From the NCBI GenBank assembly GCA_036946625.1, contig JAQIIU010000002.1, positions 744,001 to 808,000 of the forward strand: DNA of 64,000 nucleotides. Direction: 5' to 3'. This DNA comes from Methylorubrum populi. GTDB taxonomy: Bacteria; Pseudomonadota; Alphaproteobacteria; Rhizobiales; Beijerinckiaceae. Below, piece after piece: positions 48,736 to 57,512 of the stretch; position 1 is the stretch's first letter; the number at the start of each line of letters is the position of its first letter. The translations under genes and the position numbers were made by a program. The notes below the pieces were generated by a model that saw only the letters and a list, made by a program, of their open reading frames with translations, had not been told where the DNA came from and did no database searches.

Positions 48736-49980
48736 TCAGTCCGCGTCCGGCTTGAGCCAGATGTGATCCAGGCCGTGAAGCTCGACGGAGCCGATGAGGT
48801 CTCGAGCCGTGACGGCGCGGACGAACGCCTTACGCTTGGCGTCGGCGCGCTTGGCCTCGTCCTCGCCCTCGGCGGGATAGAGGTCCGCGAACCGGGTCCG
48901 CACGCTGGCGAGCCGAACGGCGCGCACCTCGGCGCCCTCGGTGCCGAACGGCCACGCCCGAATGCCGTCGGCTTCCAGGCCGTCGAACAGCACTTGCCGG
49001 AAGACGCGGAGCGAGGCGGGCCAGCCCTGGCGCTTCAGGGCAGCGGGCTGCGCCTCACGGTCCGTTTCCCACCGGACCACGCACGTCGTGATCGGGTCAC
49101 CGTAGCGGTCCTCTCCGATCTCCACCACGTCGAGGCTGTAGGGCGTCTGCATACCGATCCGCCCGCCCCGGAGCTTGCGCAGCGCCATGCGGGTGTTGCT
49201 GATGGCGCCGGCCGCATCACGATCGGCAAGCATGGCGAGCACTACGTCGGCGGCGGCCTCCTTCGCAGAGGAGCCGCGTGTGCCAGTGTCCGCCGCCTTG
49301 CCGAAATGATCCACGCCCAGGACGAAGGCGCCCGTGCGATGGCTCAAGGTCTCAAGCGCGTTCATGGCCTTCTGCGTCTCGGCCGCGCTGTTCTCGTCAT
49401 CAAAGCCCGCGCCCGCCGCGATGGTGTCGATGACGATGAGGGCGAGCGGCAGGCCGTAGAGGTCGCGCATGTCGGCGGCGGCCTGCTCCGCGACGGCGGC
49501 GAGCACTTCGACGGCGCCGGACTCCACCAGCCGCGGGCACTCCTCGATCCAGGCGAAGGGGAGGTCCGCCGGATCAACCGCGGGGCCTTCCTCAGGTGCG
49601 ATCGGCACGCCGCCGGGCGCCACCTTGCCGGCGACGATGCCGCGCAGGCGAATGGGGATCTCGAATGCGCCCTCGGGGGCGACGAAGAGGATGCCACCCC
49701 GCCGCATCACGCGCCGTCCGGCGAAGGGCTGGCCGGTGACGACGGAGGCAGCGAGGTCGAGGGCGCCGAAGGTCTTGCCTGCGCCCCACTGGCCGGAGAG
49801 GAGCCCCTTGCCGGTCTCGAAGATCAGGTCTCGCACCAGCCACGCGCGATCGGCGCTGGGGTCCGCGTCGCGATGCCATCGCAGGCGAATCGGCTGGCGC
49901 GTCGCCGTGGGCTCGCCCTCGCCCTCGCCCTCGCCGTCGTCGGGCCAGCGTCCGGGCCGGTCTTGCTCGGCGAGCGTCAT
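48736..49980 (-). CDS. RepA-like AAA ATPase (phage replicative helicase)
   Basis: 414 aa. AAA_25/RecA-like core: KGLLSGQWGAGKTFGALDLA (Walker A, G-A-G-K-T), ILFVAPEGA, PLALIVIDTIAAGAGF (Walker B, with D), GVDHFGKAADTGTRGSSAKE (the G-x-SAk loop). The family includes RepA hexameric helicases of plasmids and phage. The start overlaps the stop of the 83-aa gene (ATGA). C-terminal 120 residues are a winged-helix-like region. Confidence 0.85.
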   Translation of the reverse strand: MTLAEQDRPGRWPDDGEGEGEGEPTATRQPIRLRWHRDADPSADRAWLVRDLIFETGKGLLSGQWGAGKTFGALDLAASVVTGQPFAGRRVMRRGGILFVAPEGAFEIPIRLRGIVAGKVAPGGVPIAPEEGPAVDPADLPFAWIEECPRLVESGAVEVLAAVAEQAAADMRDLYGLPLALIVIDTIAAGAGFDDENSAAETQKAMNALETLSHRTGAFVLGVDHFGKAADTGTRGSSAKEAAADVVLAMLADRDAAGAISNTRMALRKLRGGRIGMQTPYSLDVVEIGEDRYGDPITTCVVRWETDREAQPAALKRQGWPASLRVFRQVLFDGLEADGIRAWPFGTEGAEVRAVRLASVRTRFADLYPAEGEDEAKRADAKRKAFVRAVTARDLIGSVELHGLDHIWLKPDAD

Positions 49981-50228
49981 TCGGCGAGCGCCCGCGCCGC
50001 GGCGCGCATGGCCGCATCTTGCCGCGCAGCCTCGGCGAGCATCGGCAACGTCTCGGCGGCCTTCACCGCGCAAACCGTCATCATCCGCACGGCGCGGTGC
50101 AAGCCGGTGTCGTCGCCGAGTTGAGCGTAGCTCGCGACGTGCTCGGCGTAGGCTGCGGCTCGCTCGGCTGTCTCGGCAATGAAGGAGCGGAAATCGTCGG
50201 GCGATCCGCTGGCCGGTGGCACGTTCAT
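49977..50228 (-). CDS. Phage early protein, 83 aa
   Basis: MNVPPASGSPDDFRSFIAET then ERAAAYAEHVASYAQLGDDT and VRMMTVCAVKAAETLPMLAE. All-helical, coupled to the ATPase by ATGA. Likely helicase partner or loader by position; no family recognised. Confidence 0.55.
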   Translation of the reverse strand: MNVPPASGSPDDFRSFIAETAERAAAYAEHVASYAQLGDDTGLHRAVRMMTVCAVKAAETLPMLAEAARQDAAMRAAARALAE

Positions 50229-50298
50229 GTCGCGGTTCCCCGGAGAAAGGCGGTGCGGGCCGGGGCATCCCCGGCCCGGCTTCCCTCTGGCGAGGGCG

Positions 50299-50628
50299 TC
50301 AGGCTTCGTCGCTGCGCTCGGGCTCGCCGGGAGGCACGCGGCCCCACGCCTGGGCGTTGCCGATGGCGGCGCCGAGCTGGGCTTGGAGGCGCACGGCCTG
50401 CCGGTAGGGGATGCGCAGGCGCATGGTCGGGACGTTGCCGCCCGGCTGGCCGGGGCACAGCTCTATCCCGACTTCGATCACCGGGGGCGAGCCCGGCCCG
50501 CCGCCCAGCACGCGCGCGAAGAACGGCCGGGCATCCGGCCCGCCTCGCGGCGGGCGCGGCGGCCGGGCCTCGCCGAGATCGGGGGAGGCGCCGCGATCCC
50601 GCGACGCCTCCTGCTCTGGCGCGGCCAT
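50299..50628 (-). CDS. Phage protein, 109 aa
   Basis: A proline/arginine-rich N-terminus and a folded C-terminal half (VPTMRLRIPYRQAVRLQAQL GAAIGNAQAWGRV). Its start overlaps the natural end of the capsid gene (ATGA), while its downstream neighbours are replication genes, so a late-to-early junction lies on one side of it. Unrecognised. Confidence 0.5.
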   Translation of the reverse strand: MAAPEQEASRDRGASPDLGEARPPRPPRGGPDARPFFARVLGGGPGSPPVIEVGIELCPGQPGGNVPTMRLRIPYRQAVRLQAQLGAAIGNAQAWGRVPPGEPERSDEA

Positions 50629-52481
50629 CAGCCGGGGCTCTTCCAGGCGCCGCGATAGTCCACCGCGCCGGCACCGCAGTGCCAGGTGACGCGGTAGCTC
50701 GTCCCGATCTTCCTGAATTCCTGCTCCACCTCGAGGCGCGGCCCCTCGAAGCCCTGAAGCGTGAGGAAGCGGATCACGGGGTAGAGCGCCGGGTCGGCGA
50801 ACAGATATCAGGGCGCTACCTCCGACAGCCGGGGCTCCACCAGCACCTCCAGCTTGCCGGCGAACGGGTTGGTGTCCTCGCCCCGCGTCGGGGAGATCGG
50901 CGCGACGAGCCGGTCCGCTGCGGTCTCCAACTCGTTCGGGACGAGGATGAATTTCGGCGAGATGCCGAGCTTCGTCCGCTTGTCCAGGGCGGTCTGGTTG
51001 CGCATGGCGAGGCGGCCGGCGCCGGCCGCATCGATGGAGATCGGGCCGGTGAGCCCGAGATTGCCGTGGTCGGCATGGAAGACGGTCTTGCCGTCCGACA
51101 GCTTGGCCGCGAGCGCCGCGAGGATGAGCTTGGACTTCAACTCGCCGGTCGCGAAGCCGATGTCGCGGATGGAGCGGTCCACCGCGCCCAGATCGTCGTT
51201 GACCAGGACCTGGAACGTGACGCCGATGCCCTTGCCGTAGCTGGCGATGGCGATGGACTCGCCGCTCTCGTCCAGCGTGCCGAACTTGATCTCGCCGTGC
51301 TCGTTCACCTTTTCCAGTTCGGGGAAAGACGACAGCCGGCCCTCGTTCTGCGGCCGGAAGTCCTTCGCCGTGCCCGGTGCAGCGATGCGGGCGGCGCCGC
51401 CCTCCGCGGCCTTGAACAGGTCGAGCAGGCGCCGGTTCATGACGTTGCCGAGCATCAGCGGGAAGTCGCCCGTGCCGTGCATCCCGCCGCGCTCCATCAT
51501 GCCGGTGGCGATGCGGTCGGGCCGGGCGAGGTCCACACGCTCCCCGCGCGCGCGGAGCAGGTCAGCGCCGATGTCGAGCAGGCGCTTGCCCATGAACTCG
51601 CGGGCCGCGCCCTCGGGCGCCGCCCCGCTCATGCGGGAGAACAGGGCGCCCTCGATGGACCGGGCCATGAAGTCGGGGTTGTCCAGGCTCTCGTTCTGGA
51701 AGTGGCTGCGGGCCGTGGCGCCGGTCGGGGTGCCCTCGGCGCGGCGGGCCATCGCGTCCAATGCCTGGGCCCGGAAGTCCTCGACGCTCGTGCCGCCGTC
51801 GATGGCCGCCTGAAGCACGGCCGGTCCGAGCCGGCCGCGCGTGGCGATGTCCGTGATGGTGCCGACGCGGAGCCGCTCGGCGCGGGTCTGCACGTCGAGC
51901 GCCGGGCGGTTCGCGGGCGGGTCCTGCGGGGCGCTGCGGGTCTGGATGTCGTCGTTCTCGGGTTCCATGTGTCCTCCTGCGGAGCGGATGAAGGCGTTGG
52001 GATCGGCGGGCATGGGGACGAGGCTCAGCTCGTAGGGCTCCCAATCCACGTGGGTGACGGTCCGGCGGCCCTTCGCCGGGGTCTTCTCGTCGGAGGCGTA
52101 GGCGCGGTAGCCCACGGAGACGTTGCGGATGACGCCGGCCGCGAGGTCGGCGCCGATCGACGCGACCTCGGCGCGCTCGGAGAACTGGCCGGTGACGATG
52201 AGCTCGCCGCCCTCGATCCTGGCTCCGGTCACCACGCCGATCTGGTCGGCGAGCGTGCCGGACCGGTGCGCGTTGAGGATCGGGGCGCGGCCGGAGGCGA
52301 AGCGGGCGAGCCGGATCGCCTGGGCCGAGATGGAGAGGCATTCGTCGTAGGTGCCGCCCTCGAAATAGTCGGGGCGAGAGACCGGCGTGCCGGTCGCGGC
52401 GACGGCGGTGAAGGTTCGCGTCTCGGGGTCGTATGAGCCGGCCGAGACGCTGGCGCGGCGGGTCACAAGGTCGGGGGGCAT
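50628..52481 (-). pseudogene. Prohead protease-major capsid fusion with a nonsense codon
   Basis: Reading 618 codons from ATG 52481. Residues 1-190 are a ClpP-like/HK97-type prohead protease (GRAPILNAHRSGTLADQIGV, EPYELSLVPMPADPNAFI); a scaffold-like linker follows; residues about 300-617 are a Mu gpT-like major capsid (EHGEIKFGTLDESGESIAIA SYGKGIGVT; GISPKFILVPNELETAADRL). At 50810-50808 an in-frame TGA replaces an expected Trp (VAP-stop-YLFADPALYPVI), and the frame then runs 59 codons to a natural stop at 50628 (DYRGAWKSPG). A single TGG-to-TGA change explains it. The 557-aa product lacks the capsid C-terminus. Confidence 0.82.
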
Positions 52482-52647
52482 GTTACTTTCGCCTCCTGGC
52501 GAGCGAATGCTGCAAACACCTCTCCAGCAATTGATATTGCGGAGAATGCATCGCGGATGCATTGTTCATGTCGATCAAGACCTGCAAATAAAAGCAGGGA
52601 TCAACAAAAGGGGTGCAAGGTGGCCGAAGCTCTTCCTTCGCTGCCGA

Positions 52648-52905
52648 TCAGCGCGCGAGCGCGGCGTAGCTCGCCAAGACGCGGCGGCGGTCGAGTGGTT
52701 CGAGGCGCATCAGGGCGGCCAGCGCGTCACCGGCCCGGCCGGCGTCGCCTTCGGCCGCGCGGAGTTCCGCTTCCGCCGCTCGGCCTCGATCCCCGCAGCA
52801 CAGCCGAAGGATAGCCCGCAAGCCGCGGAGCCGGGCGACGCGTTCGGTCTCGGCGAGGCCGGGGGCGAAGGGGCCCCACTGGTCCACCGACGCGAGGCCG
52901 GACAC
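52648..52905 (-). CDS. Phage protein, 85 aa
   Basis: GTG start 1 nt after the HTH gene stop. Reads VSGLASVDQWGPFAPGLAET; helical Ala/Arg-rich body (LRAAEGDAGRAGDALAALMR, LEPLDRRRVLASYAALAR). Unrecognised. The 166 bp to the capsid start (52482-52647) hold only its AGGAGGCGAAAG ribosome site. Confidence 0.5.
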   Translation of the reverse strand: MSGLASVDQWGPFAPGLAETERVARLRGLRAILRLCCGDRGRAAEAELRAAEGDAGRAGDALAALMRLEPLDRRRVLASYAALAR

Positions 52906-52906
52906 G

Positions 52907-53116
52907 TCAGGCCGCCGGGCGATGGATCGCGGCGGCCTCGGCGGCAGCGAGCCACGAAGTCAACGAGGACTCGCGCGCGCAGACGGTACGCCCGATCTTG
53001 AAGGTCGGAATTTCACCTGTCAGGGCGCGGTGCCGCACCTGCCTCGGCGTCATCCGGAGATACTTCGCGATGGCTTCGACGCCGTTCAGAAGGTCGGTTG
53101 TCGTTGTGTCGCTCAC
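52907..53116 (-). CDS. Excisionase/MerR-like HTH protein, 69 aa
   Basis: MSDTTTTDLLNGVEAIAKYL then RMTPRQVRHRALTGEIPTFK IGRTVCARESSLTSWLA: a winged helix of the excisionase/HTH_17 type. Could be an excisionase or a small terminase-like DNA binder. The upstream interval has direct words TGCAACATG (two at 53136-53160), possible binding sites. Confidence 0.7.
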   Translation of the reverse strand: MSDTTTTDLLNGVEAIAKYLRMTPRQVRHRALTGEIPTFKIGRTVCARESSLTSWLAAAEAAAIHRPAA

Positions 53117-53233
53117 TGGTTTTCCCTGTCGCTCATGTTGCAGCCATGTTGCATGCGCGCGCCGGTCCGCTTTGTCGGTCTGTGTAAAATCAATGGCTTG
53201 GCGCGGCGGGGACGGCTCTCGGACCGCCACATG

Positions 53234-53257
53234 AAAAAGCCGCCCGAAGGCGGCTTT
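53234..53257 (-). terminator. Terminator after the terL fragment
   Basis: GCCGCC-TTCG-GGCGGC hairpin with AAAGCC flank, followed on the minus strand by TTTTTCATG. It lies 20 bp after the terL stop and ends that leftward transcript. Confidence 0.75.
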
Positions 53258-53276
53258 CGCATTTGAAGACAATGAC

Positions 53277-54366
53277 TTACGCGGTGGCCGCGATTTCCCT
53301 ATTAAGCACCTGCAACTGCAGCGGCACGGTGAGGCCGTCGGACAGGAGGCGGGTGCGCAGGCGGGTGAAGCTCTCGCCGCCCTCGACCATGCCGGTGACC
53401 GCGATGGCCTGCAGCCCGTAGAAGTCGTGCGCCCCGACCGAATCGGCCTCATCGGTCCAGGCCAGGAACAGGCTCTGCAGGGCGGCGCGGAACGCCGCGT
53501 CCTCCTGCCGAACCCGCTTGGCCTGCTCCTCGCTTAAGCCCGCGACCGGGCGTGCCGCGATCGAGCGCGGCACGATGCCGGTGCCGATGCGCCCGAAGCC
53601 CCAGATCGAGACCTCAAGGCGATCCTTCTGCACGTTGACACCGGCGAACAGGATCAGCGCGCCGTGCGAGACCGTGCCGGACAGGTAGTCGTCGCGCCGG
53701 GCGTAGACGTCCTTCCACTCAGGGACGTCGACACCCTCTTTCCACGTCCGGGCAAGCTGCGTGTTGAAGAACGCCCGCAATGCTTCCGGTCCCCGCTTCA
53801 GCGCCCGCGCGAACTTCGCGACCGTCTCCCTGATGGTCTGCTTCGGGGCGTAGAGCTTGGACGCCTGCCCGCCCGCGTGCTCGTTCGACACCGCCAGGGT
53901 GCCGCAGCACCGGCACAGCGCCCGCCGCACCCCGTGCGCCAGGGGCGCCCACTGCTCCGGCACCTGCTTCTCACCGCAGCAGGTGAACGGCCTGGTCTGG
54001 CGCCACTCGATCCGGCGGAGCGCCGCGAGCCGCTGCGCCGGGCTCCACGGCCGCTCGCAGGCGACGCACTCGTAGCGCGCCGAGGCGGTGATGATCTTGC
54101 CGTCCTCGTCCTTGTCGAACCTGACCTGCTCCCACTCCATCGCCTGCCACGCCGAGCAGTGCGGACAGCAGACGAAGGGCTTGCGCTGGTCGCTTTCCTC
54201 ATAGCTCGCCTCGATCGCCGAGCGCCCGGCCACGGTCGGCGAGCACGCGAGCACGGTCAGGCTGTTGGCCTTGAACTCGGCCTGCCGCTCCTCGGCGAGG
54301 TCGATCGGCGGGCCCTCGCCGCCGGCCGAGAGCGGATACTTGTCGATCTCGTCGCAGACGAAATCA
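53277..54366 (-). pseudogene. Terminase large subunit (GpA), N-terminus lost
   Basis: About 363 codons. VCDEIDKYPLSAGGEGPPID (Walker B region of the ATPase), SNTPTV-like NSLTVLACSPTVAGRSAI, the zinc cluster FVCCPHCSAWQ, YECVACERPWSP, CCGEKQ, and the nuclease domain (HGALILFAGVNVQKDRLEVS IWGF). The N-terminal third with Walker A is missing; at about 54366 the sequence changes and 55 bp later an integrase gene ends. Cannot package DNA. A different terL stub is at 13265. Confidence 0.85.
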
Positions 54367-54421
54367 GTATCGTTTCAGAGCAATGACTTAGGTCGCTATG
54401 TCGCGCCCTTGTCGCGCAGGA

Positions 54422-55597
54422 TCACCCCGCCAAGTCGCGTCCGATCTTCGTCATGGCGTTCTGCACGGCTTCCGGATCTTCGAAGAGATGACCGTAGCGG
54501 TCGAACGTCATGCTGATCGAGGCGTGGCCCATGATGGCCTGAATGCGCTTGGGTGGAAGCCCGGCCTTGATGAGGAGGCTGGCGCAGACGTGCCGCAAGG
54601 CATGGAAGTGGTAGCGCTCGCGCGGCTGCACGGTCTGGCCCTTCCCAGCGGTGAGGATGCGCCGCTGGAGCCGGTGCCAACTGCGATCGATGGCAGCCGG
54701 CTGCACCATCGTTCCGCGCTCCCCGGCGAACACGAGGTTGCCAGAGTTTGCCCGGGAAGCCAGCTTCCACGTCTTCAGTTCGACGGCGAGGCGCGGCGCC
54801 AGGGGGACGTCGCGGATACCGGCGGCCGACTTGGGCTCATCGACGTGCCCGAGGTTGTCGGCGGCAACGCGGACGCGGATGACACCCGACTCGAAGTCGA
54901 TATGGTCCCACCGCAGGGCGCGCAGTTCGCCCTGGCGCAGCCCGGCAAACACCGCCGTGTGCAGCATGGCGCGGAGGTACTTGGCGACGCCGCCCCGGCC
55001 GGTCACGGTGCCGCTGGCGTCGAGCATCCTCCGGATCTCGATCTTCGACGGGATGTCGATGCGCACCGTCTTGCGGCCAGGGATGTGCAGATCCTCGTCC
55101 CTCAGCACGTTCTTGCCGACGAGCCCCTTATGCACCGCGTGTTTCAGGGTGAGGCTCAGGCATCCCGCAGCGTTGCGCAGGGTTTGGAAACCACGCGGAG
55201 CCTCCTTGTCAAAGGCCAGTTCATCGACCCACGCTTGGAGCGACCGGAAGGTCAGATCGGTCAGCCTGCGCTTGCCAAGTTGCGGCCGAACATGGTTCTC
55301 GACGGTGCATCGGAAGTTCCGCACCGTCCGCGCGCGGATGCGATCCCTGGCCTGAACCCGCGCATCGCAGTTCGTCAGCCAGAGGTCCAGGGCCTCGCCG
55401 ACCGTGACGCTCTGCGAGGCGGCGACGTGGGTGCCGGCCTCTATCTCGGTTTCCACCTTGGTCCGGTAGCGGTCGGCATCCTTCTTCTTGTCGAAGGTCT
55501 TGAGCCGCCGCTTTCCGCCCTGGTCGGTGTAGCGGACCACCCATGCGACCTTCGTTTCGTTCTTGTGGGTCCATTCGCGCTTTGCGACGCTCGCCAT
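54422..55597 (-). CDS. Phage integrase (tyrosine recombinase) 2
   Basis: 391 aa, intact. MASVAKREWTHKNETKVAWV start like integrase 1, core-binding region, then VFAGLRQGELRALRWDHIDF (Arg), SAAGIRDVPL (Lys nearby), YHFHALRHVCASLLIKAGLP (H-x-x-R), IMGHASISMTFDRYGHLFED (His, Tyr). The overall identity to integrase 1 is moderate. It abuts a decapitated terL instead of a bacterial gene. Two nucleotides separate it from the antirepressor. Confidence 0.92.
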   Translation of the reverse strand: MASVAKREWTHKNETKVAWVVRYTDQGGKRRLKTFDKKKDADRYRTKVETEIEAGTHVAASQSVTVGEALDLWLTNCDARVQARDRIRARTVRNFRCTVENHVRPQLGKRRLTDLTFRSLQAWVDELAFDKEAPRGFQTLRNAAGCLSLTLKHAVHKGLVGKNVLRDEDLHIPGRKTVRIDIPSKIEIRRMLDASGTVTGRGGVAKYLRAMLHTAVFAGLRQGELRALRWDHIDFESGVIRVRVAADNLGHVDEPKSAAGIRDVPLAPRLAVELKTWKLASRANSGNLVFAGERGTMVQPAAIDRSWHRLQRRILTAGKGQTVQPRERYHFHALRHVCASLLIKAGLPPKRIQAIMGHASISMTFDRYGHLFEDPEAVQNAMTKIGRDLAG

Positions 55598-55599
55598 GG

Positions 55600-56187
55600 T
55601 CAGGCACTCCTCTCGGGGGCGGCGGGGACGGCGGTGTAGGTGAAGCCGAATGCGCCCTGGCGCCCGCCGTCGCGCATCTCGGGGACGATCGGCAGGCCGA
55701 GGGCGAACCAGAGCGAGCCGGCCGCGCGGGTGCCGAAGGTCTGGCGGGCTTCCTTGACGAGGCCGTGCCGCACGGAGACGGACTCCTCGCGGACGGGGCT
55801 GGCGGGCAGGGTGTGGTCGTGATGACCATCCCTTTCGCCGGGCGCTCCGAAGAACCGCCGGAACAGGGTGGCGTGGCACTCACGCTGGTAGGTGAGCACC
55901 AGGGGGCGGGCCTCCGGCTTCACCTGATTGGCCGAGATGCCGAACAGCCAGCCGGGCAGGAGGTCGAGTTGCAGGCAGGTGGCATCCTGCGAGCCGCCCG
56001 GCGAAGGCATTGCCATTATGGCAATACCCTCAGCCAGAATGGCGTCGCGCTTGGTCCGGCGGTACTGCGCCGACCAATCGAGGCCGAGCCGGTCGGTGAT
56101 GGGCTTGAGCGCGACGCGGACCTCGGCGCCGTCGCGGACAGCGAACAGCGTGTCCCCGTGGAAGGGGACGGTGACGAGTTGGGACAT
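55600..56187 (-). CDS. P22 antirepress-N domain protein 2
   Basis: 195 aa. MSQLVTVPFHGDTLFAVRDG, VALKPITDRLGLDWSAQYRR TKRDAIL, TCLQLDLLPGWLFGISANQV KPEARPLVLTYQRECHATLF. Start chosen at ATG 56187 by alignment with the paralog at 43971; five extra codons are possible. Same operon position behind an integrase. Upstream 56188-56340 has CCTCACGGG and GC-rich leader words but no gene. Confidence 0.88.
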   Translation of the reverse strand: MSQLVTVPFHGDTLFAVRDGAEVRVALKPITDRLGLDWSAQYRRTKRDAILAEGIAIMAMPSPGGSQDATCLQLDLLPGWLFGISANQVKPEARPLVLTYQRECHATLFRRFFGAPGERDGHHDHTLPASPVREESVSVRHGLVKEARQTFGTRAAGSLWFALGLPIVPEMRDGGRQGAFGFTYTAVPAAPERSA

Positions 56188-56340
56188 GAAGGGATTCCTC
56201 ACGGGAGGGGCCGCGTTGAGGGCGTCGCGGATAACGTCGGATTTTCCGATGTTTCGGAGCGGCGGCAGTGAGGCCCGGCCGGGCGGGGCGAGCGTTCCAG
56301 GCAGGAACGGTGGGCCGACGCGGCGGCCGGGCCGAGAGGA

Positions 56341-56514
56341 TCAGCGGGAAAGGACGACGCGGCCGGTGGCGATGTCGGTCTCGATGCGATCCAGGCAGGC
56401 CGTCACGCGCCGGCTGTGGGCTTCTGAGGCCAGCCATAGGCGGCGGGCTTCCTCGGCGTGATGGCAAGCCCGCCAGAGCAGGGCGCGGGTGCGGAGGTAG
56501 GTCAGCAGGGTCAT
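56341..56514 (-). CDS. Small phage early protein, 57 aa
   Basis: MTLLTYLRTRALLWRACHHA EEARRLWLASEAHSRRVTAC LDRIETDIATGRVVLSR in spaced blocks: one amphipathic helix followed by a coiled stretch. It overlaps the next gene upstream by 4 nt. Similar in size and place to the 56-aa gene of the first module. Unrecognised. Confidence 0.55.
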   Translation of the reverse strand: MTLLTYLRTRALLWRACHHAEEARRLWLASEAHSRRVTACLDRIETDIATGRVVLSR

Positions 56515-56960
56515 GACCGCTCCTCCAGGGTGAACCGCAGCAGGTCGGCCCGGATGCCGGCCAGCATCACCAGCTCGCGGTTGTCGGTCCAGTTCGTGCC
56601 GTCGTCGCCAAGGTAGTGCTCCAGCACCTGCAGCTTGTAGAGGACCATCCACGGCACGGCCGCCGGTGTTGTGGTGATGAGGCGAGCCAGTTCGTCCTCA
56701 CGGTCGCTGTGCGTGAACGGGATCTCCTCGTCATCGACGCCGAGCAAGGACTGCGCGCGGCTGCGCAGCCACTCGGCGAACAGAGCCGTGAACCGGTCGT
56801 ATGCGGCGTCCTTGCGCGCTTTCCTCTCGGCCGCGATCGTGTCACCGATCGCCTTGATCTGCGCGGGGGAGGCCGGCGCTCCCGGCTCGGGCGTGAACGG
56901 CGCGCCGCGATGGATGCCGGGACGCGGGCCGAAGGGCGGGGTGGTGTCGAGACGTGCCAT
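56511..56960 (-). CDS. Phage early protein, 149 aa
   Basis: MARLDTTPPFGPRPGIHRGA start; helical body (DAAYDRFTALFAEWLRSRAQ, EIPFTHSDREDELARLITTT) and a C-terminus WMVLYKLQVLEHYLG. No family recognised. A GGAGGGAACC purine run lies before the ATG. Confidence 0.6.
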   Translation of the reverse strand: MARLDTTPPFGPRPGIHRGAPFTPEPGAPASPAQIKAIGDTIAAERKARKDAAYDRFTALFAEWLRSRAQSLLGVDDEEIPFTHSDREDELARLITTTPAAVPWMVLYKLQVLEHYLGDDGTNWTDNRELVMLAGIRADLLRFTLEERS

Positions 56961-56971
56961 GGTTCCCTCCT

Positions 56972-57163
56972 TCACGCGGCGCGGGCGACGACGGTGCCGG
57001 TCTCGGCATCGGTCGCGGTGGTGGCGGGGAGCGGCGCGTCGAAATCGACGGTCAGGCCCATCTCGGCGAAGTGCCGTTCCAGCGCGGCGCGCAGGGCGGC
57101 GATGGGATCGGCGGTTCCGCACAGGGGCGGGTTCGTGGTATGCTGGTTTCCAACCTGAGACAT
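56972..57163 (-). CDS. Phage early protein, 63 aa
   Basis: MSQVGNQHTTNPPLCGTADP IAALRAALERHFAEMGLTVD FDAPLPAT, then an Ala/Thr tail. One amphipathic helix. First of the short genes behind the Arc gene; no family. The 57164-57173 gap is only 10 bp. Confidence 0.5.
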   Translation of the reverse strand: MSQVGNQHTTNPPLCGTADPIAALRAALERHFAEMGLTVDFDAPLPATTATDAETGTVVARAA

Positions 57164-57173
57164 GGGTGACCTC

Positions 57174-57389
57174 TCACGCTTCGGGTGAGGCCCCGGCCGG
57201 CGCTGTAACGCCTGTCGGGGCCGTTTTGTTTGTGTTCCTCTGGGAGGCCATGGCCTGCTCAAGATGAAACACGATTTCGCTGTTCATGGAGCGGCGGTTT
57301 GACTTCGCCATTTCCGCGATAGTCGAGCGCATACCTTCGGGAAGACGGACGACGAACTTGTCGGGCTCCCGCAAGGGGTGGGGTTGCAT
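57174..57389 (-). CDS. Arc-family ribbon-helix-helix repressor, leftward
   Basis: 71 aa. [40 protein letters not shown] is the Arc/Mnt fold (beta strand FVVRLP, helices, S-M-N-S-E-I). It is divergent from a second Arc protein at 57513 and should bind the three operators between them. Its C-terminal 20 residues are unstructured. Confidence 0.85.
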   Translation of the reverse strand: MQPHPLREPDKFVVRLPEGMRSTIAEMAKSNRRSMNSEIVFHLEQAMASQRNTNKTAPTGVTAPAGASPEA

Positions 57390-57424
57390 TGGCGATTTGT
57401 CCCTGAACGGTGATCGCAGGATCA

Positions 57425-57500
57425 AAGTGGCACTGTGCCATCTGCCTGTCAACGATAAAAGTGGCATCGTGCCACCATTCAAGAAGTGGCTCCGTGCCAG
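57425..57500. promoter_or_regulatory. Three operators between divergent Arc genes
   Basis: AAGTGGCACTGTGCCAT (57425-57441), AAGTGGCATCGTGCCAC (57459-57475) and AAGTGGCTCCGTGCCAG (57484-57500). Each is an inverted repeat TGGCA-n-TGCCA or a close variant (consensus AAGTGGCANCGTGCCA), centres 34 and 25 bp apart. The arrangement is that of a phage immunity switch with Arc/Mnt-type repressors. Confidence 0.82.
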
Positions 57501-57512
57501 TATGGATGCGGC

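Noticed and set aside
53270-54391. CAATGACTTA at 53270 and 54381 as attachment-site repeats around the terL fragment
   Set aside because: Only 10 bp match, and one copy spans the natural terL stop codon. Too short to claim without comparison to an empty site.
42654-56637. 17-bp direct repeat CCAGCACCTGCAGCTTG at 42654-42670 and 56621-56637 as attL/attR of a nested prophage
   Set aside because: The right copy lies inside an apparently intact early gene coding YKLQVLE, not next to a portal N-terminus. Both copies encode the same peptide KLQVLE, so codon convergence explains the match.
57181-57232. Terminator GGCCCCG...CGGGGCC with a T-run on the plus strand
   Set aside because: No plus-strand gene ends there and part of the hairpin encodes the C-terminus of the leftward Arc protein.
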